Source of the DNA: Actinostola sp. cb2023
Lineage: Eukaryota > Cnidaria > Anthozoa > Actiniaria > Actinostolidae
Reading direction: 5' to 3'
DNA length: 64,000 nt
Assembly: GCA_033675265.1 (NCBI GenBank)
Contig: JAUJYZ010001197.1
Span: forward strand, 278,501-342,500
Below the pieces are notes generated by a model. It ran no database searches. It was given only the letters and a program-made list of their open reading frames with translations, and was not told the origin of the DNA. Positions within the stretch are counted from its first letter, which is position 1. Every line of letters starts with the position of its first letter. Shown here piece by piece: positions 11,059 through 21,887 of this stretch. The translations under genes and the position numbers were made by a program.

Positions 11059-11420
11059 TAATAACAATAATAATAATAATAATAATAATAATCATAATAA
11101 TCAGTAATAATAATAATAATAATAAACTTTATTTATATAGCGCATTTTCCAAAATGCCCAAATGCGCTTTTCAAGTGGGACTCCAGTCTTTAAAATATGG
11201 ATATTTTAAAAAACCTATCCAAAACCATCCTGCCCCTCTCCTACTTGGGTTGAACAACCGTCCCAACCCACCCCTACCCGGGAGAAAGGGTGGTATTGCC
11301 TTTGGAAGGAACAGTCGGCTCCCTTCAAACGGTCACACTAACCACTCCCCTCTCCAGGAGAAATAGATTACTTAGACCCCTCCCCTTAGTGGGAGAACTG
11401 AGGAGTAATCTAATGGAAAG
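11059..11420 (-). mobile_element. Dispersed retroposon end with (AAT)n and ATTTATATAGCGC core
   Basis: An (AAT)n run leads into AAACTTTATTTATATAGCGC. A similar arrangement, (AAT)n plus TATTTATATAGCGC, is at 54903-54935. This looks like a non-LTR or SINE 3' end in minus orientation. The segment up to 11420 (TCCAAAATGCCC to the CTCCCC repeats) may belong to it, but that limit is a guess. Confidence 0.45.
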
Positions 11421-11441
11421 ATAGGTATATAATATAAGGCA

Positions 11442-11606
11442 TAGAGTCGTTTTCGTATGAGTGGGAAAGTTACGGTATCGTGCCGTGCCGTATTGAAAAG
11501 AGTTTGATTGGATGAGATGCATCTGTACACTTTTTGATTGGTTCAGAAAAGAAGCCATTTGAGTGTCACGGTACCACAGGGTTTCCACTTATACGAAAAC
11601 GACTGT
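11442..11606. mobile_element. MITE, TTTTCGTATGAGTGGGAA family
   Basis: TAGAGTCGTTTTCGTATGAG at the left and CTTATACGAAAACGACT at the right are inverted ends, with GTTACGGTATCGTGCCG inside. Confidence 0.8.
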
Positions 11607-11619
11607 AAAAATCTTACAG

Positions 11620-11699
11620 GATGTGGCTACAAGGAAGTACTACGTTACGACGCTCTGGTTGGTCTGTGGCGGCGATATCAACCAAGCTTTGAATGTCAG
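11620..11699 (+). CDS. Candidate exon (weak)
   Basis: An 80-nt segment between acceptor ATCTTACAG and donor CAG/GTCAGT. One frame reads CGYKEVLRYDALVGLWRR and continues openly to the donor, which is phase-compatible with the candidate exon at 12666. No known family is recognised. Confidence 0.35.
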
Positions 11700-11739
11700 G
11701 TCAGTACATAAGTTATGCCTCGAATACCGGGTGTCCCTT

Positions 11740-11960
11740 CCAGGACTAGGCATGAAATCAACCCGATTTGTGTGGAGAAAAAGTGGAGGAATATCATCCC
11801 TACTATACTACTGAGTACTACCGAGAATGAATCGGTGTTAGTAGTATAGTGGGGATAAAAATCAACCCGATTTTTGTGGAGGAAAAATGAAGGAATATCA
11901 TCCCTACTATACTACTGAGTAGGAATACTACTGAGTACTACCGAGAATGAATCGTTGATA
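11740..11960. repeat. Direct repeats of ~85-110 bp
   Basis: AATCAACCCGATTTGTGTGG with AGGAATATCATCCCTACTA, ACTACTGAGTACTACCGAG and AATGAATCG recurs after a short interval, with partial inverted copies (GTTAGTAGTATAGTGGGGA). It is probably a rearranged MITE. Confidence 0.6.
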
Positions 11961-11963
11961 CAG

Positions 11964-12136
11964 CAGTCGAACCTCTTTACAACCGGGCCACTCAAGGAGG
12001 AAATTATGTGGCCGTTGTGTAGAGGTGGCCGTTATGAGGAGGTTTGAAAAAGCGAATAAATGTATGGGCTGGCTGTTGTTTGGGAGAGAAAACCCTGGGC
12101 GTTATAGAGAGGTGGCCGTTAGTAGAGGTTCGACTG
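11964..12136. mobile_element. Pogo/Tigger-type MITE
   Basis: The ends CAGTCGAACCTCT and AGAGGTTCGACTG match the general pogo/Tigger terminal pattern CAGTNGAACC. The interior has short repeats of AGAGGTGGCCGTTA. About 173 bp and non-autonomous. Confidence 0.65.
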
Positions 12137-12299
12137 TACTGATGCTCATTACCTTTTCGTCTTTTGTCAGATTTTTGATATCGTTGAGGCTGCTGTTCTA
12201 CGTCACCCAGACACTCCATTGCAAAGAATTAAAATTATGATGACCTCTTGCTATTTGGTATGATATTGTACCTTCTTTAATATGTGGGTAATCAGTGAA

Positions 12300-12545
12300 T
12301 TGAATATATGCATGGTGGATGGATGAATGAATGGAGGGTGGGTGGGAAGGAGGGAGGGAAGGTGGATAGCAGGGGGAAGAGAGAGAGGGATGAGTTGATG
12401 GAAGTACGCGAGATGGATTGGATTGATGGAGGGTGGGTTAGATAGATGGGTACGGTGGATGGATGAACGGAGGATGGTAGGGATGGTTGGAAATAGGGAT
12501 AGATGGATGGATGAGTCTGGTGTTGAAATGGGTCGATAGTACGGC
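12300..12545. repeat. GGAT/GATG microsatellite-like tract
   Basis: Interrupted GGATGGATG, GAGGGTGGGT and GGAAGGAGGG runs. Open frames on the minus strand, rich in Ser/Pro/His, are by-products. Confidence 0.85.
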
Positions 12546-12665
12546 GAGTAGACGGTGTGTGACAGGTCGTCAGTACCCACATCTTACACACACGAGGTTT
12601 CCAAACCATAACATAAGATATGTTGAACATGGAATACCATGACATGTTTTTACATTCTTCTCCAG

Positions 12666-12721
12666 ACTAAAGCATGCGTGGACTATGGCGAGCTCTACGT
12701 AGCGGCACTACAGATAATATA
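12666..12721 (+). CDS. Candidate exon (weak)
   Basis: A 56-nt segment between acceptor TTCTTCTCCAG and donor TA/GTAAGT, reading TKACVDYGELYVAALQII. It follows the candidate exon at 11620 in phase, but the next candidate (13797) is not in phase with it, so at least one exon is missing or one of these is false. Confidence 0.35.
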
Positions 12722-12798
12722 GTAAGTTGGTATTCCTAGAGACCGGTCTGTGGCTAATGTTGGAAGACTGGGTTCGAGTGTTTTGATTGGCTGAATAC

Positions 12799-13514
12799 AA
12801 GTCAGAGTTTAAGGATTACCGTGATTCCTGGAACCGGGATAAAATGGGGATAAAATGTGTCCGAAGTGACTTTTTCTCCCATGTCTCTTGTATTTTTGCC
12901 GAGTTTTCTAGGAGCAATTTTCATCTCTTAGAATACGATTTTTGCCGAGAAAAATACTCCAAGGTATGCATATAAAAAGGTCTTCTTAATTCAAACATGT
13001 GTGTGATTTGTTAATCAAATTCTATTTTACGATAAAAATGCCCTTCGTTATACACGTAGTCGGGACGTAGTGAAGCCGTGAGAACTATGGCCAATCTTCG
13101 GCCCCAAAACACAACTTTTTGATACTTTTTTGAGACAACTAATAGCACAAAGTGATAAACAACTCATAATATTTATTATTTTTTTGAAAAAAATTGCCAA
13201 GAATCGACACATAGACATGATTTAAAAGCGAAATCCATCCGCTTCGAGATTGGTAAGCTTGTGGGCGATTTTAACTGACTACGTTTTTCAGTGGATTATC
13301 GTATTCAAATGAACATATAAGCGCTGTTAGAGTTACCTTGCAGTTGTATGTGACTAGTAAACAGAGAAAATACTTTATTAGTACAGAAAAAGTAGTGTAA
13401 AATGCTCCTAGAAAACTCGGCAAAAATACAAGAGACATGGGAGAAAAATTCACTTCGGACACATTTTATCCCGAATTCGTTACCAGGCCGCGCGCGCCCC
13501 TTAAACTCTGACTT
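12799..13514. mobile_element. Foldback element ~716 bp with ~110-bp arms
   Basis: AAGTCAGAGTTTAAGG at 12799 and CCTTAAACTCTGACTT at 13514 mark the ends. Inner arms TGTGTCCGAAGTGACTTTTT and TACAAGAGACATGGGAGAA pair, with TGCTCCTAGAAAACTCGGC at the inner limits. The middle (about 12960-13390) is unpaired and noncoding. Confidence 0.75.
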
Positions 13515-13796
13515 GGCTTATTAGTTACAAGTTTTTCGAGGTGTTTGCCCTCGATGAAAGACTAGTGGAAATATTACTTGAATGGATTCAACGCATGAAC
13601 AAAAAAGTTTACTGTAGTCATGCATGTTATTGAACATGCACTTTTATTGTCCTTGAAACTTCTCCACAACGGCCATCGAGGTGAAGCTCTACACACGGCC
13701 ACAGAAGTTGTTCCGTGCTGATTGTTTCAATCAGTGTTAACGTGCTAGTTATTTCTTATTTTTTTCTCCTATTTTTTTCAGTTCTTTTATGCACAG
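13515..13796. other. Intergenic or intronic DNA
   Basis: Nothing recognised except a pyrimidine tract ending in GCACAG at 13791-13796, which would be the acceptor for the candidate exon at 13797. Confidence 0.4.
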
Positions 13797-13899
13797 TCTC
13801 CCAGAAAACGCAAGACTACAAGAAGTTTCTTGGTGCATTGAATGAATCGTGCGTTGAACTTAAAAGTAATAGCAAAGAACTGAGGCGCAAAGCAGATAG
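13797..13899 (+). CDS. Candidate coiled-coil exon
   Basis: After a strong pyrimidine tract and CACAG, one frame reads SQKTQDYKKFLGALNESC and on through VELKSNSKELRRKAD to the donor AG/GTGTAC. The ending phase fits the start of the candidate exon at 20731, and the joined sequence is Lys/Glu-rich and helical in character. The function is unknown. It might be an upstream exon of the coiled-coil gene at 25245, but no phase-compatible link to that exon was found. Confidence 0.42.
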
Positions 13900-14075
13900 G
13901 TGTACCCATGATCCATTGCGGTTGCGCTCGTCCCAGTCTCCCAGAAAACGCAAGACTACAAGAAATTCTTGGTGCATTGAATGAATCGTGCGCTGAACTT
14001 TAAAGTAATAGCAAAGAACTGAGGCGCAAAGCAGATAGGTGTACCCATGATCCATTGCGGTTGTGCTCGTCCCAG
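13797..14075. repeat. 140-bp tandem duplication covering the candidate exon
   Basis: 13797-13936 is repeated at 13937-14075 with few changes. The second copy has a deletion (AAGAAATTC for AAGAAGTTTC) and an insertion (GAACTTTAAAG for GAACTTAAAAG), which break the frame seen in the first copy. Confidence 0.88.
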
Positions 14076-14263
14076 TCCTATTTTCGGTCGATTAAAAGAT
14101 GGTCCGCATCATCATCGGTCATCGTCTTCACCAGAAGAAAAAAAAAACACTGAAAATCAAGCTTAATCAAAAGCAGATTCATCGTCCGGGGACCCGACCA
14201 CGGGACACTTTGGTGGTACAGAGAAAGTTTCTCTCGTCATCGGAAAATTCAATTTTTGTCCCT

Positions 14264-14450
14264 TATCCCTTTACTACCATATTCTCTCAGGTTGTTTACA
14301 TGTTGGGTACTATGGAATATCCCTTATCCCTTTACTACCATATTCTCTCAGGTTGTTTACATGTTGGGTACTATGGAATATCCCTTATCCCTTTACTACC
14401 ATATTCTCTCAGGTTGTTTACATGTTGGGTTCATATTCTCTTAGGTTGTT
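14264..14450. repeat. ~63-bp tandem repeat, three copies
   Basis: TATCCCTTATCCCTTTACTA, CCATATTCTCTCAGGTTG and TTTACATGTTGGG repeat three times and run into a (TAC)n tract. A partial fourth unit precedes the microsatellite. Confidence 0.9.
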
Positions 14451-14451
14451 T

Positions 14452-14735
<284 letters not shown>

Positions 14736-15465
14736 ACCGTACTGTACATACTATATATCTTTAAGTCTTTATTCGCCTGATAAAAAAAACATATCAATAC
14801 GTTACAATGCATAATTATAAAATTCTTTTGCACAATACAATATAATGAACAATTTCAATTTTGGGATTTATGAAAAATTGAATTGGATAATTTTGTTTAA
14901 AAAAAAATAAAAAAAAAATAAAGATAGACTTTGTAGAAAACATTAATCAGCAATTATAGCGGTTTTGATTAATCAAGAATTCGTAATTTTGTTTATAAAA
15001 AGTTTAACACTAACTTTGATATATGTAAGACGCATGACAATTAACTTTGTAGTTGACAGCTGTTACCTCGTCATAGATAAACATTATACCTTTGTGTCTG
15101 ATTAATAACTGTAACAATCTCAGTTTTCAAGATAATTTGAGAATATGAACTTTGTAGATTACAGTTTCTTTGTAATACATAGTTTAATAGTTATAATATG
15201 ATAATCTTGCAGAACACTGATAGTTTTAGATACGTGCGCATGCGCTGTGGTCACCGCCTTAATTCCCATCACGCACCTGTTTTAATATTTTCTATTTTAT
15301 AAAAAGCAGAGAAAAACCACCAAAAAATTCGTAGTTGTCTTTTACAATTCCTATTTGTTAGCTTCTTTGACGCTTACTGAAGGTGAACTGGGTACCACTT
15401 GACAAACGTCGCGGCGGGGAAAAAAAACAATTGAAAATCCCTCCACCAACTAACCCCAACGTACC
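14736..15465. other. AT-rich intergenic DNA
   Basis: Repeated ACTTTGTAGA-like words and A-rich runs (about 14900-14925) were seen. No exon or recognised element. It may be the eroded upstream part of the LINE at 15466. Confidence 0.35.
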
Positions 15466-15916
15466 TGCAGGAAATGTTCATTCCTCGTAGCACAGAATAC
15501 AATCTTAGAAATTCTGACAGAAAACTTGCAATGCCCAAGCCACACACAAATGATCTAAAACGTAGCTTTAGTACGTTTACAGCGGGGCATGGAACAACCT
15601 ACCATCACGGATCAGAAACCTGGACTCTATTGGGCAAGTGGGGCAATTTAAAAGGGAAATAAACCGGATACTCTGAACATCAGATTTACACACGGCAATC
15701 ATGAAAATCGTATGCAGTAATAGTATGCATATATTTTTATTTTTTATTTGTATATCAACTTATATTGTTATGTTACTGATGATTTTACGCTATGTATGTT
15801 GGGCTGGACAGACCGCTGACCGATCTGTTCGCTGATTGTTTAATAAGAAAACACTAGATTTATTGTAGTGTCCCCAATTAGTTGTATAAACTAAATACAT
15901 TGACACTGAAATAAAG

Positions 15917-15992
<76 letters not shown>
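15466..15992 (+). mobile_element. 5'-truncated LINE (non-LTR retrotransposon) 3' end
   Basis: The first frame reads FIPRSTEYNLRNSDRKLAM and then KPHTNDLKRSFS. After a frameshift near 15570 the next frame reads YSGAWNNLPSRIRN and QFKREINRIL before a stop. These are the usual C-terminal blocks of Jockey/CR1-like reverse transcriptases (YNLRNS, LPKP-T, KRSF-YSGA-WN-LP, FKR). A 3' untranslated part ends with AATAAAGTCATTATTATT and a (TTA)n tail at 15918-15992. It is a dead fragment, since the frame is broken and the upstream coding region is missing. Confidence 0.85.
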
Positions 15993-17340
15993 CCCAAAAC
16001 CAGGTCAAGATTTGAATACAACAATGTCTTTGTAGAACGAGGCATCTATTGTTATTCAAGAGTTTATTAGAATTAATGCAATTACCAAATTAAGTCTATG
16101 ACATGAAACAGCATGTTGAAATTAGTATCTGTGCAAAGTGTGATGTGATTTGGGCGAATTCTGTCGGAATTATAAACTTTTGAAATTGTGTTGTCCAGCC
16201 AAAATTTTACAGTGAATGTATGGTTTGGCTGGACAGCGTCAAAAAGTACAGAGTTTGTATAGGAAAATAGAGATCTTTGATGCCCTCTAGCATCGTCAAT
16301 ATTAAGCCGAAGTTCTCCAAACTTTTCAGACTTGCTAAGTTTGATCTGCTCTCTCAGAAAATGATGCCCACTTTTGCTAGTTTCTTATTACTCGGGCCCT
16401 TCCGAAGGAAGCCCGAGTTATAAAAATACAAATTCTTTTTTTTTTTTTCATGGTCATAGAATGCGAAGTATTTGATCGTATCGAGTTTCAAGATTACTCC
16501 TGAAGCAGATAAGGGAAGACAAACGACACACAGGACTCAAGTAGATTTGAATCTTAGTTTTTGAAAGCAGCTGTAAATCTTGAAGCTATCGAAAGGTCAG
16601 GATTCTAGTTCGCTATGTCATGTTTGTTATTAGGCGACATTGTACCCCAGAGTAGGCCTTTTGTTGCTAATTGTAATAGTACGTGTACAGTTATGTCCTT
16701 GAGTATTTATAATTGAACTCACGACCAGTGATGTAACTACATCTAATACGGAAAGCTATATGTACAGAAGTCATGCAAACAGTCGAGGCAGTCGAGACTG
16801 AAAAGCAAGCCATCGAAACGCATACGCTTACTACATACCAGATACGCATACTCTAAATCTTCCTCGAGCGTTTTCGAAAGGGCTTTCTACGACTTCATTC
16901 CACGCGGAACTCGAACTCATCAAAAAATGAACTGAAAATCAAATGAAATGAACTCAAAAACTATCATGACCTCGCTATGTCATGTTTGTTATTAGGCGAC
17001 ATTGGACCCCAGAGTAGGCCTTTTGTTGCTAATTTTAATTTGCTCTCGACCATATATCCATTGTCAATGAAATATTGTCAATGGCAATAAAGCTCGATCG
17101 AGCAAGAGCCCGCGCGCCGTAGACTAATGCTCGATATGGNAATGCGTAGATTGTACGTGTTGCAATGTTTCAGAGATAGATTATAAAGATAACAGTGATC
17201 TAATCTGTTTATTCAGCGAAAACCGTGCAGAATACGTAGATTGTACGTGTTGCAATGTTTCAGAGATAGATTATAAAGATAAAACACTATGGTTTAGAAT
17301 GATCATAAAGTATTGTATATGTACAATGAAACAGTTTTTG
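15993..17340. other. Intergenic DNA with two direct-repeat pairs and a hairpin
   Basis: A ~65-bp direct repeat (GTTATTAGGCGACATTG to TTTGTTGCTAATT) is at about 16612-16672 and 16973-17035. A ~52-bp direct repeat (GCGTAGATTGTACGTGTTG) is at 17143-17192 and 17231-17283. A CTCGGGC hairpin is at 16390-16419. One ambiguous base is at 17140. No gene supported. Confidence 0.6.
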
Positions 17341-18035
17341 GTTGCTCGTCGTTGCGTGACTCGAGCTCGATAGAACATGCTTTCCTTGCAATTTCAGTAC
17401 TGCGAACTTTACAGTACATACTTCACGCTACTAGAGCGTCCTGTTTCAATCTAAAGTTTAGATTTAGACGAGTTATATTTTGGCCCCTTGACCTCCGGTG
17501 CTTTCCCTGATTGGTTTGTGCTTTCTAATCTTTCTTGGCCAGACTTCATGTCTCCTTCGGCTTTAGCACGACGTTGACGCGTACGGAGAAAAATAATAAA
17601 AAACAAGACGACATACTAGTAACCTTCCTCCAACTGACAAGGTTTGTGAAGAAACCATGTTGTTTACGGAGCTTTGGGTGATTATGCATGACTCTCTAGA
17701 ACATGCTTTCTTTGTAAAATCGATTTCACAAACTCAGTGAATCATAGAAATGACAATAGTTTATTTGGTACAATAAATATATCCATACCAAATACAAATA
17801 CAAGCTAAGACGACATAACCTTCCTTCGACAAGGTTTGTGAAGAAAGAGGATGACGTGCGATGTCTCGTCTTGATAAACCATGTGGTTTGAGCCTTCGGT
17901 AATTATCTGAGCGGCCGGCACAGGGCGCATGCGCTGTAGAACCCAATATGCTTTCTGGGGTCGACGAAGAACGCTCTGCATTTCTAGAGTCGGGCCTTCC
18001 ACAGGAAGCCCGACTAATTACTTCATTGAACATGT
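17341..18035 (-). repeat. Dispersed repeat ending in TCGGGC hairpin
   Basis: Segments CTTCCTTCGACAAGGTTTG, AACCATGTGGTTTGAGCC, GCATGCGCTGTAGAACCC and the hairpin AGTCGGGCCTTCCACAGG recur inverted at 62466-62700. A partial direct copy lies at 17620-17720. Noncoding dispersed family; limits approximate. Confidence 0.6.
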
Positions 18036-18329
18036 TCATGCAATGACTTTGCAACAATATCGATATTTCTTACAACATTGCCGTGAAATAATCTGCTTCA
18101 TTATCATTAAAATGGAATCAAAATTTTGTATTTGATTTATCACAGAGTAATTCAGGACAATTAATAGTTATTAGTGTTTTAATTTCAAGATTACACAGTC
18201 GTACAAATGAACGTTACTGAGTGGTTACCTGAAATAAATAATTGTTACAATTGTCTCGTGTGTATGAGAAACTCATGTGTTTCACTATGGATATATCGAT
18301 CATTTGTTCGTTTTCATCTGAAAGTTCAC
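18036..18329. other. Intergenic DNA, nothing recognised
   Basis: A short open frame at 18207-18419 was considered and not supported. Confidence 0.35.
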
Positions 18330-18620
18330 GGTGCAGTTCTGTTAGTAGGGTCTGGGCTATACGGGGGCGTGCCGCTGGACAGGGTATCGGTTTTTGACTG
18401 GGTATATAATGTTATGTGAGTCTGTCCTAAACAGGGTATGGTAATGAACGATTGTCGTCGGTGATGAATTTTTGTGTACTGTATCAGTCGACCTGCCAGA
18501 CAGAAGACAGTATTTTGTCCTTTGTCCTAAAGAGGGTCATAAAATAGAGGGTGTTGTCCTAGACAGGGTGGACATTTTAGTATATATATTTTGTCCTAAA
18601 CAGGACCAGGGTTTCAAACC
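18330..18620. repeat. Interspersed TGTCCTAAACAGGGT short repeats
   Basis: The words TGTCCTAAACAGGGTA, CTGGACAGGGTATCGG, TGTCCTAAAGAGGGT and TGTCCTAGACAGGGT recur at irregular spacing, each able to form a small CCT/AGG hairpin. Confidence 0.6.
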
Positions 18621-18769
18621 CAGGGTTTCAAACCCATTTGATTTTCAAATGTACAAAACACTGAACATTACTCTAAAACATGAATTGCTTGTATGTGCAT
18701 AAACAGTTAACGATTATGATTTTTATTCCTATCTTTTCTCATTTTCTGTTTTGGTTATCTGGATGGGAA

Positions 18770-19000
18770 AATGTGGAGGGGAGGGGAGTGGTGGTTTCGA
18801 CGCCGTAAATTGTTGATGTTGGTACTGTACCTTATTTTTAATTTATGCCTGGCTTTGACTGTAGTGCACCTCTCAAACTCCTCGTGCACGTCTCCCGCCT
18901 GCTCCCTACCCCATCTCCCTCCTCCCTCCCCCCTCCCCCGTCCCGCTTCCCCTTCCTCCTTCGCCCGTTCCCCCTCCTCCTTTCCCCATCCCCCCTCTAG
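18770..19000. repeat. Pyrimidine-rich CCCTCCC tract
   Basis: A GGAGGGGAGGGG start is followed by a long CTCCCTCC/CCCCTCC stretch at about 18905-19000, directly before the SINE. Similar C-rich DNA follows the SINE at 19320-19380, so the SINE sits inside low-complexity sequence. Confidence 0.75.
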
Positions 19001-19318
19001 GGAGCAATGGTGGCCGAGTGGTGAGAGCATTCGCCTCTCATGAAACGCTGTGATGCCTGGTTCAATTCACGAATCGGGCACTTCATGTTAGTTGAGTTTG
19101 TCAGTTCGTTCTCTTCCTTGTTTCGAGGATTTTTCTTCTGGTACTCCGGTTTTCCTCCCTCATCCCTCATTAAAAACGAACTAGTGAGATGAGCGTTGGG
19201 TGTATAGTACATAATAGAGAATGTAGTAAGAAATGAGTGTTGAGAGTCGTGTCCCAAATTAGCAGTAATGCTAGATCGATTGACACGTTGAATTAAAAAA
19301 AGTAATTTTATTCCAAAC
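19001..19318 (+). mobile_element. tRNA-derived SINE
   Basis: The head GGTGGCCGAGTGGTGAGAGC has the A-box pattern (TGGCNNAGTGG) of a tRNA promoter. GGTTCAATTCACGAATCGG, about 45 bp downstream, corresponds to a degenerate B-box. Next comes a body with TGGTACTCCGGTTTTCCTCC, a motif common in metazoan SINE bodies, and an A/T-rich end (GAATTAAAAAAAGTAA). The tRNA part cannot make a normal cloverleaf. I call it a retroposon and not a tRNA gene. Confidence 0.75.
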
Positions 19319-19408
19319 ACCCTCCTCCCCCTTCCCCGCCCACCGTTCCTCCTCCCCCTCCCCCTCCCCTCCCCTCCCCCAACGCACGCTCCAATAGCGC
19401 CAGAGATA

Positions 19409-19705
19409 CCACAGGGCCCCCTAATTAATCAATAATTTCACAAAAATGCTAATAAAAGAATAAAAGTAATTATATCGCTTTTTGTTTTTCTTTGTCACGC
19501 GCGCGCGTGGTACACCGCGATACACCGCGCGCGCGTGCGTGATAAAGAAAAACAAAAAACAATATAATGTAATATAATTTGTAATTTTAGCTGGAAACGT
19601 TCATTATGCCGAGAGTTTTAATCAAACAAAGCTTTTTCTCTATAATTACTTTTATTCTTTTACTAGCATTTTTGTGAAATTATTGATGAATTAGGGGGCC
19701 CTGTG
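19409..19705. mobile_element. Foldback MITE ~297 bp
   Basis: CCACAGGGCCCCCTAATT, ATCAATAATTTCACAAAAAT and AAAAGAATAAAAGTAATTAT are inverted at the right end (GGGGGCCCTGTGG). The centre is a CACGCGCGCGCG/CGCGCGCGTGCGTG palindrome flanked by TTTTTGTTTTTC and its inverse. Confidence 0.8.
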
Positions 19706-20730
19706 GAGATACCCTTCTTTTCCTGCGGGTAACTGCGGCTTGCATAACCAGTTGTGACGTAAGCGTTTCTGAAAAGCTCCGTTTTTGCACCAAATACAGA
19801 TCCAGGCGCAGATCCAGACCGGTTTACGCCGTTTTCCGGAGAACGGTCAATGTTTTCAAAGTAAGAGTAATATATATATAGCTCTCTTGAACGGTTTAAT
19901 TTATTCATAAAAAGGTACAAAAACTGCCGGTTCGGGAAACGGTCACATCTTTTCCTGATCTGAGACCTGCATGCGGCGTTTTCAAACGTCTCCACTTTTG
20001 AAAGCGTTTTCGAAAACCTCCGTTTTCATCTATGTTTTCATTTGATTGTTTGTCAGTGGAATGCGCTATATAAGAACCGACATATTATTATTATTAGTGG
20101 ACGATCGCTAACAACGGATACAAAAGTATGCGTTTTCAAACGAAAACGGATTAGCGTGGACGGGGCCGGCTCAGTGCGTGGACTGACGCAATATGAGACT
20201 GGACATCGACTGGACAGTAGAGATTGGCTGGTGAGAGTTCACTATTATAGTCCAGTTATGTCTGTAACTGAACACACTAGTTTGTTGATTTGTTGTATCA
20301 AATCATTTTTAACTCACTGGATTACAAGATATTACAATACTATTGTATCAGCAATCCAATGCTACTTTAACGGTGAATACAGCCAAATTTAAATTAGTGA
20401 TGCGTGACCATGTTCAATGAAGTAATTAGTATTCATTTAGTGTCGCTGTTGACATACAGATTCTAAATGATGATTTGCGGACGAACTCTCAAATGTTTAA
20501 TAATGGTATATATTTACTGAATAAATCCATCTAGGCATTACATATATTTCTTTTGATTGGATTGTAATATGTTGTACATAGAGAGAGCTTGAAACCCTTT
20601 TCCCGGCAAAATCGCGATCAAACACTTCTGTCACACATCTGCTGAAATTGACTGACTGAGTGTTTATTGACTTTTAGTATGTGTGAAACGAAGTTATTTA
20701 CCTTTTATCATGTTCTTGTAAGATTTTAAG
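19706..20730. other. Intergenic DNA with AAACG-rich MITE-like segment
   Basis: 19730-20175 is rich in GTTTTC/GAAAACG words, with AAAACCTCCGTTTTCATC and GTTTTCAAACGAAAACGG, and looks like a degraded MITE. 20176-20730 shows nothing recognisable until a pyrimidine tract before 20731. Confidence 0.45.
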
Positions 20731-20889
20731 GTCTTTTAAAGCACTAAAGAGTGGCTTGCGGTTAAAAAGACAGTATACGAAGAACCAAGTCCGACTTATT
20801 GATGATAAACAAGCAAAATTTGACGGGAAAAGAGCCGACTACCTTGAAGAGTCGGAGGCTGCTCACGCGAAGTCGTTGAAAATATCCGA
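20731..20889 (+). CDS. Candidate coiled-coil exon
   Basis: The frame SFKALKSGLRLKRQYTKNQ, VRLIDDKQAKFDGKRADYL, EESEAAHAKSLKIS is open for 52 codons. It begins after TTTTAAG and ends at GA/GTAAGA, or, if unspliced, at a TAA three bases on. The start phase fits the donor of the candidate exon at 13899. The helical, charged composition suggests coiled coil. Whether it ends one gene or belongs to the coiled-coil gene at 25245 is unresolved. Confidence 0.42.
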
Positions 20890-21223
20890 GTAAGAGTTTT
20901 TGGAAATCAAGAAAGGAAAGAATAAACTTGTTAAAAATGGCTAAATTAAGAAAATAAACTGCCGCACTTTTAAGAACGGACTTCCATAAAATGGCTTACA
21001 TTTCGTCGACCGCCGAAGGCCGTCGACAACTGACTTTTAAATCGAAGTGAAAATAAGATGTTTTTCGAATATTTGCCATTATTGCATGTAACCCAGTTCT
21101 ACATAGGCTAAATATTACAACCAAACTAAATGTATCATAGAAAATCATGTAATATGAGTTTTACAGAGCGCCAAAGTGACCCGAAATTTTAGCGTCTTTC
21201 AGGGCGATTTTGATGCAAAACAA

Positions 21224-21256
<33 letters not shown>

Positions 21257-21408
21257 GGTCAACTTTCGAGCAAAAGCCCGAACCAAACTTTAAATACGAC
21301 CATTCTTAATCTATTCCTATAGGTAATAAATGATAGCAATTTGAAAGGAATCGGCCGACCCCCATCTTTCAACTCTGCCCGGTTTTCTCAGACAATGACA
21401 CTTTTAAG
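20890..21408. other. Intergenic DNA with G32 homopolymer
   Basis: An uninterrupted run of 32 G spans 21224-21255. A short palindrome GTCGACCGCCGAAGGCCGTCGAC is near 21006-21028, given here as location only. No gene supported. Confidence 0.7.
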
Positions 21409-21663
21409 TCAAATAAATCTCTCGCAGAATACTCCACAAACTCGAACGTTTGGTTAAAAATCGGCTGCGATCCCCCAGTTTGTATTTGTGTGGCGTACAT
21501 ATTGTCGATGTCTGGGAGTAACTGAAAACGTATCTGGGTATTGGCGCTTCTTCCGTACCAGCGGATGGGAACGTTGAGTGCGCAGATGATGTGAATATAG
21601 AGAAGGCATTTGTGGTGGTTGTAAAACAATGAGAACTGGACCATACATGGATTTCCACTAAAG
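21409..21663 (-). pseudogene. Orphan C2A fragment of synaptotagmin-like gene
   Basis: Minus-strand sequence encodes MVQFSLFYNHHKC, LLYIHIICALNVPIRWYG and RSANTQIRFQLLPDIDN, nearly identical to the C2A domain at 47367-47622. It stops after about 80 codons where the functional copy continues (YVYDRFSRGK), and the frame runs on into unrelated sequence. No transmembrane or C2B exon is attached in phase. It directly abuts the left edge of the left duplication copy. Confidence 0.8.
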
Positions 21664-21887
21664 TCTTGAGAGAATGAGAGAGAATGAATACATTCTTCAC
21701 ATACATTTAGTTCTCTTCACATGAAGCACACAGCCTGGGTTACCTGTGGTGACAGCGATATGACAGGGCCCTGGGGACGAGGTCATCCCTTCACTTCCGC
21801 CTTCAGTTCTTGGAATCAGAAAATCGAGTCGAGTCGAGTTTATCAGAATACTTACTGCCTGAAAAGCCATTTACAAGAAAGTCTAAA

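Noticed and set aside
12251..12645. Minus-strand frames of about 110 codons, Pro/Ser/His-rich
   Set aside because: Translations of the GGAT-type simple repeat.
19004..19080. tRNA gene
   Set aside because: A- and B-box-like sequences are present, but no intact cloverleaf is visible and a SINE body follows. Called as a tRNA-derived SINE.
21404..21706. 100-codon and 64-codon frames overlapping the C2A fragment
   Set aside because: Shifted-frame shadows of the C2A coding sequence. The same shadows occur at the functional copy (47362-47616).
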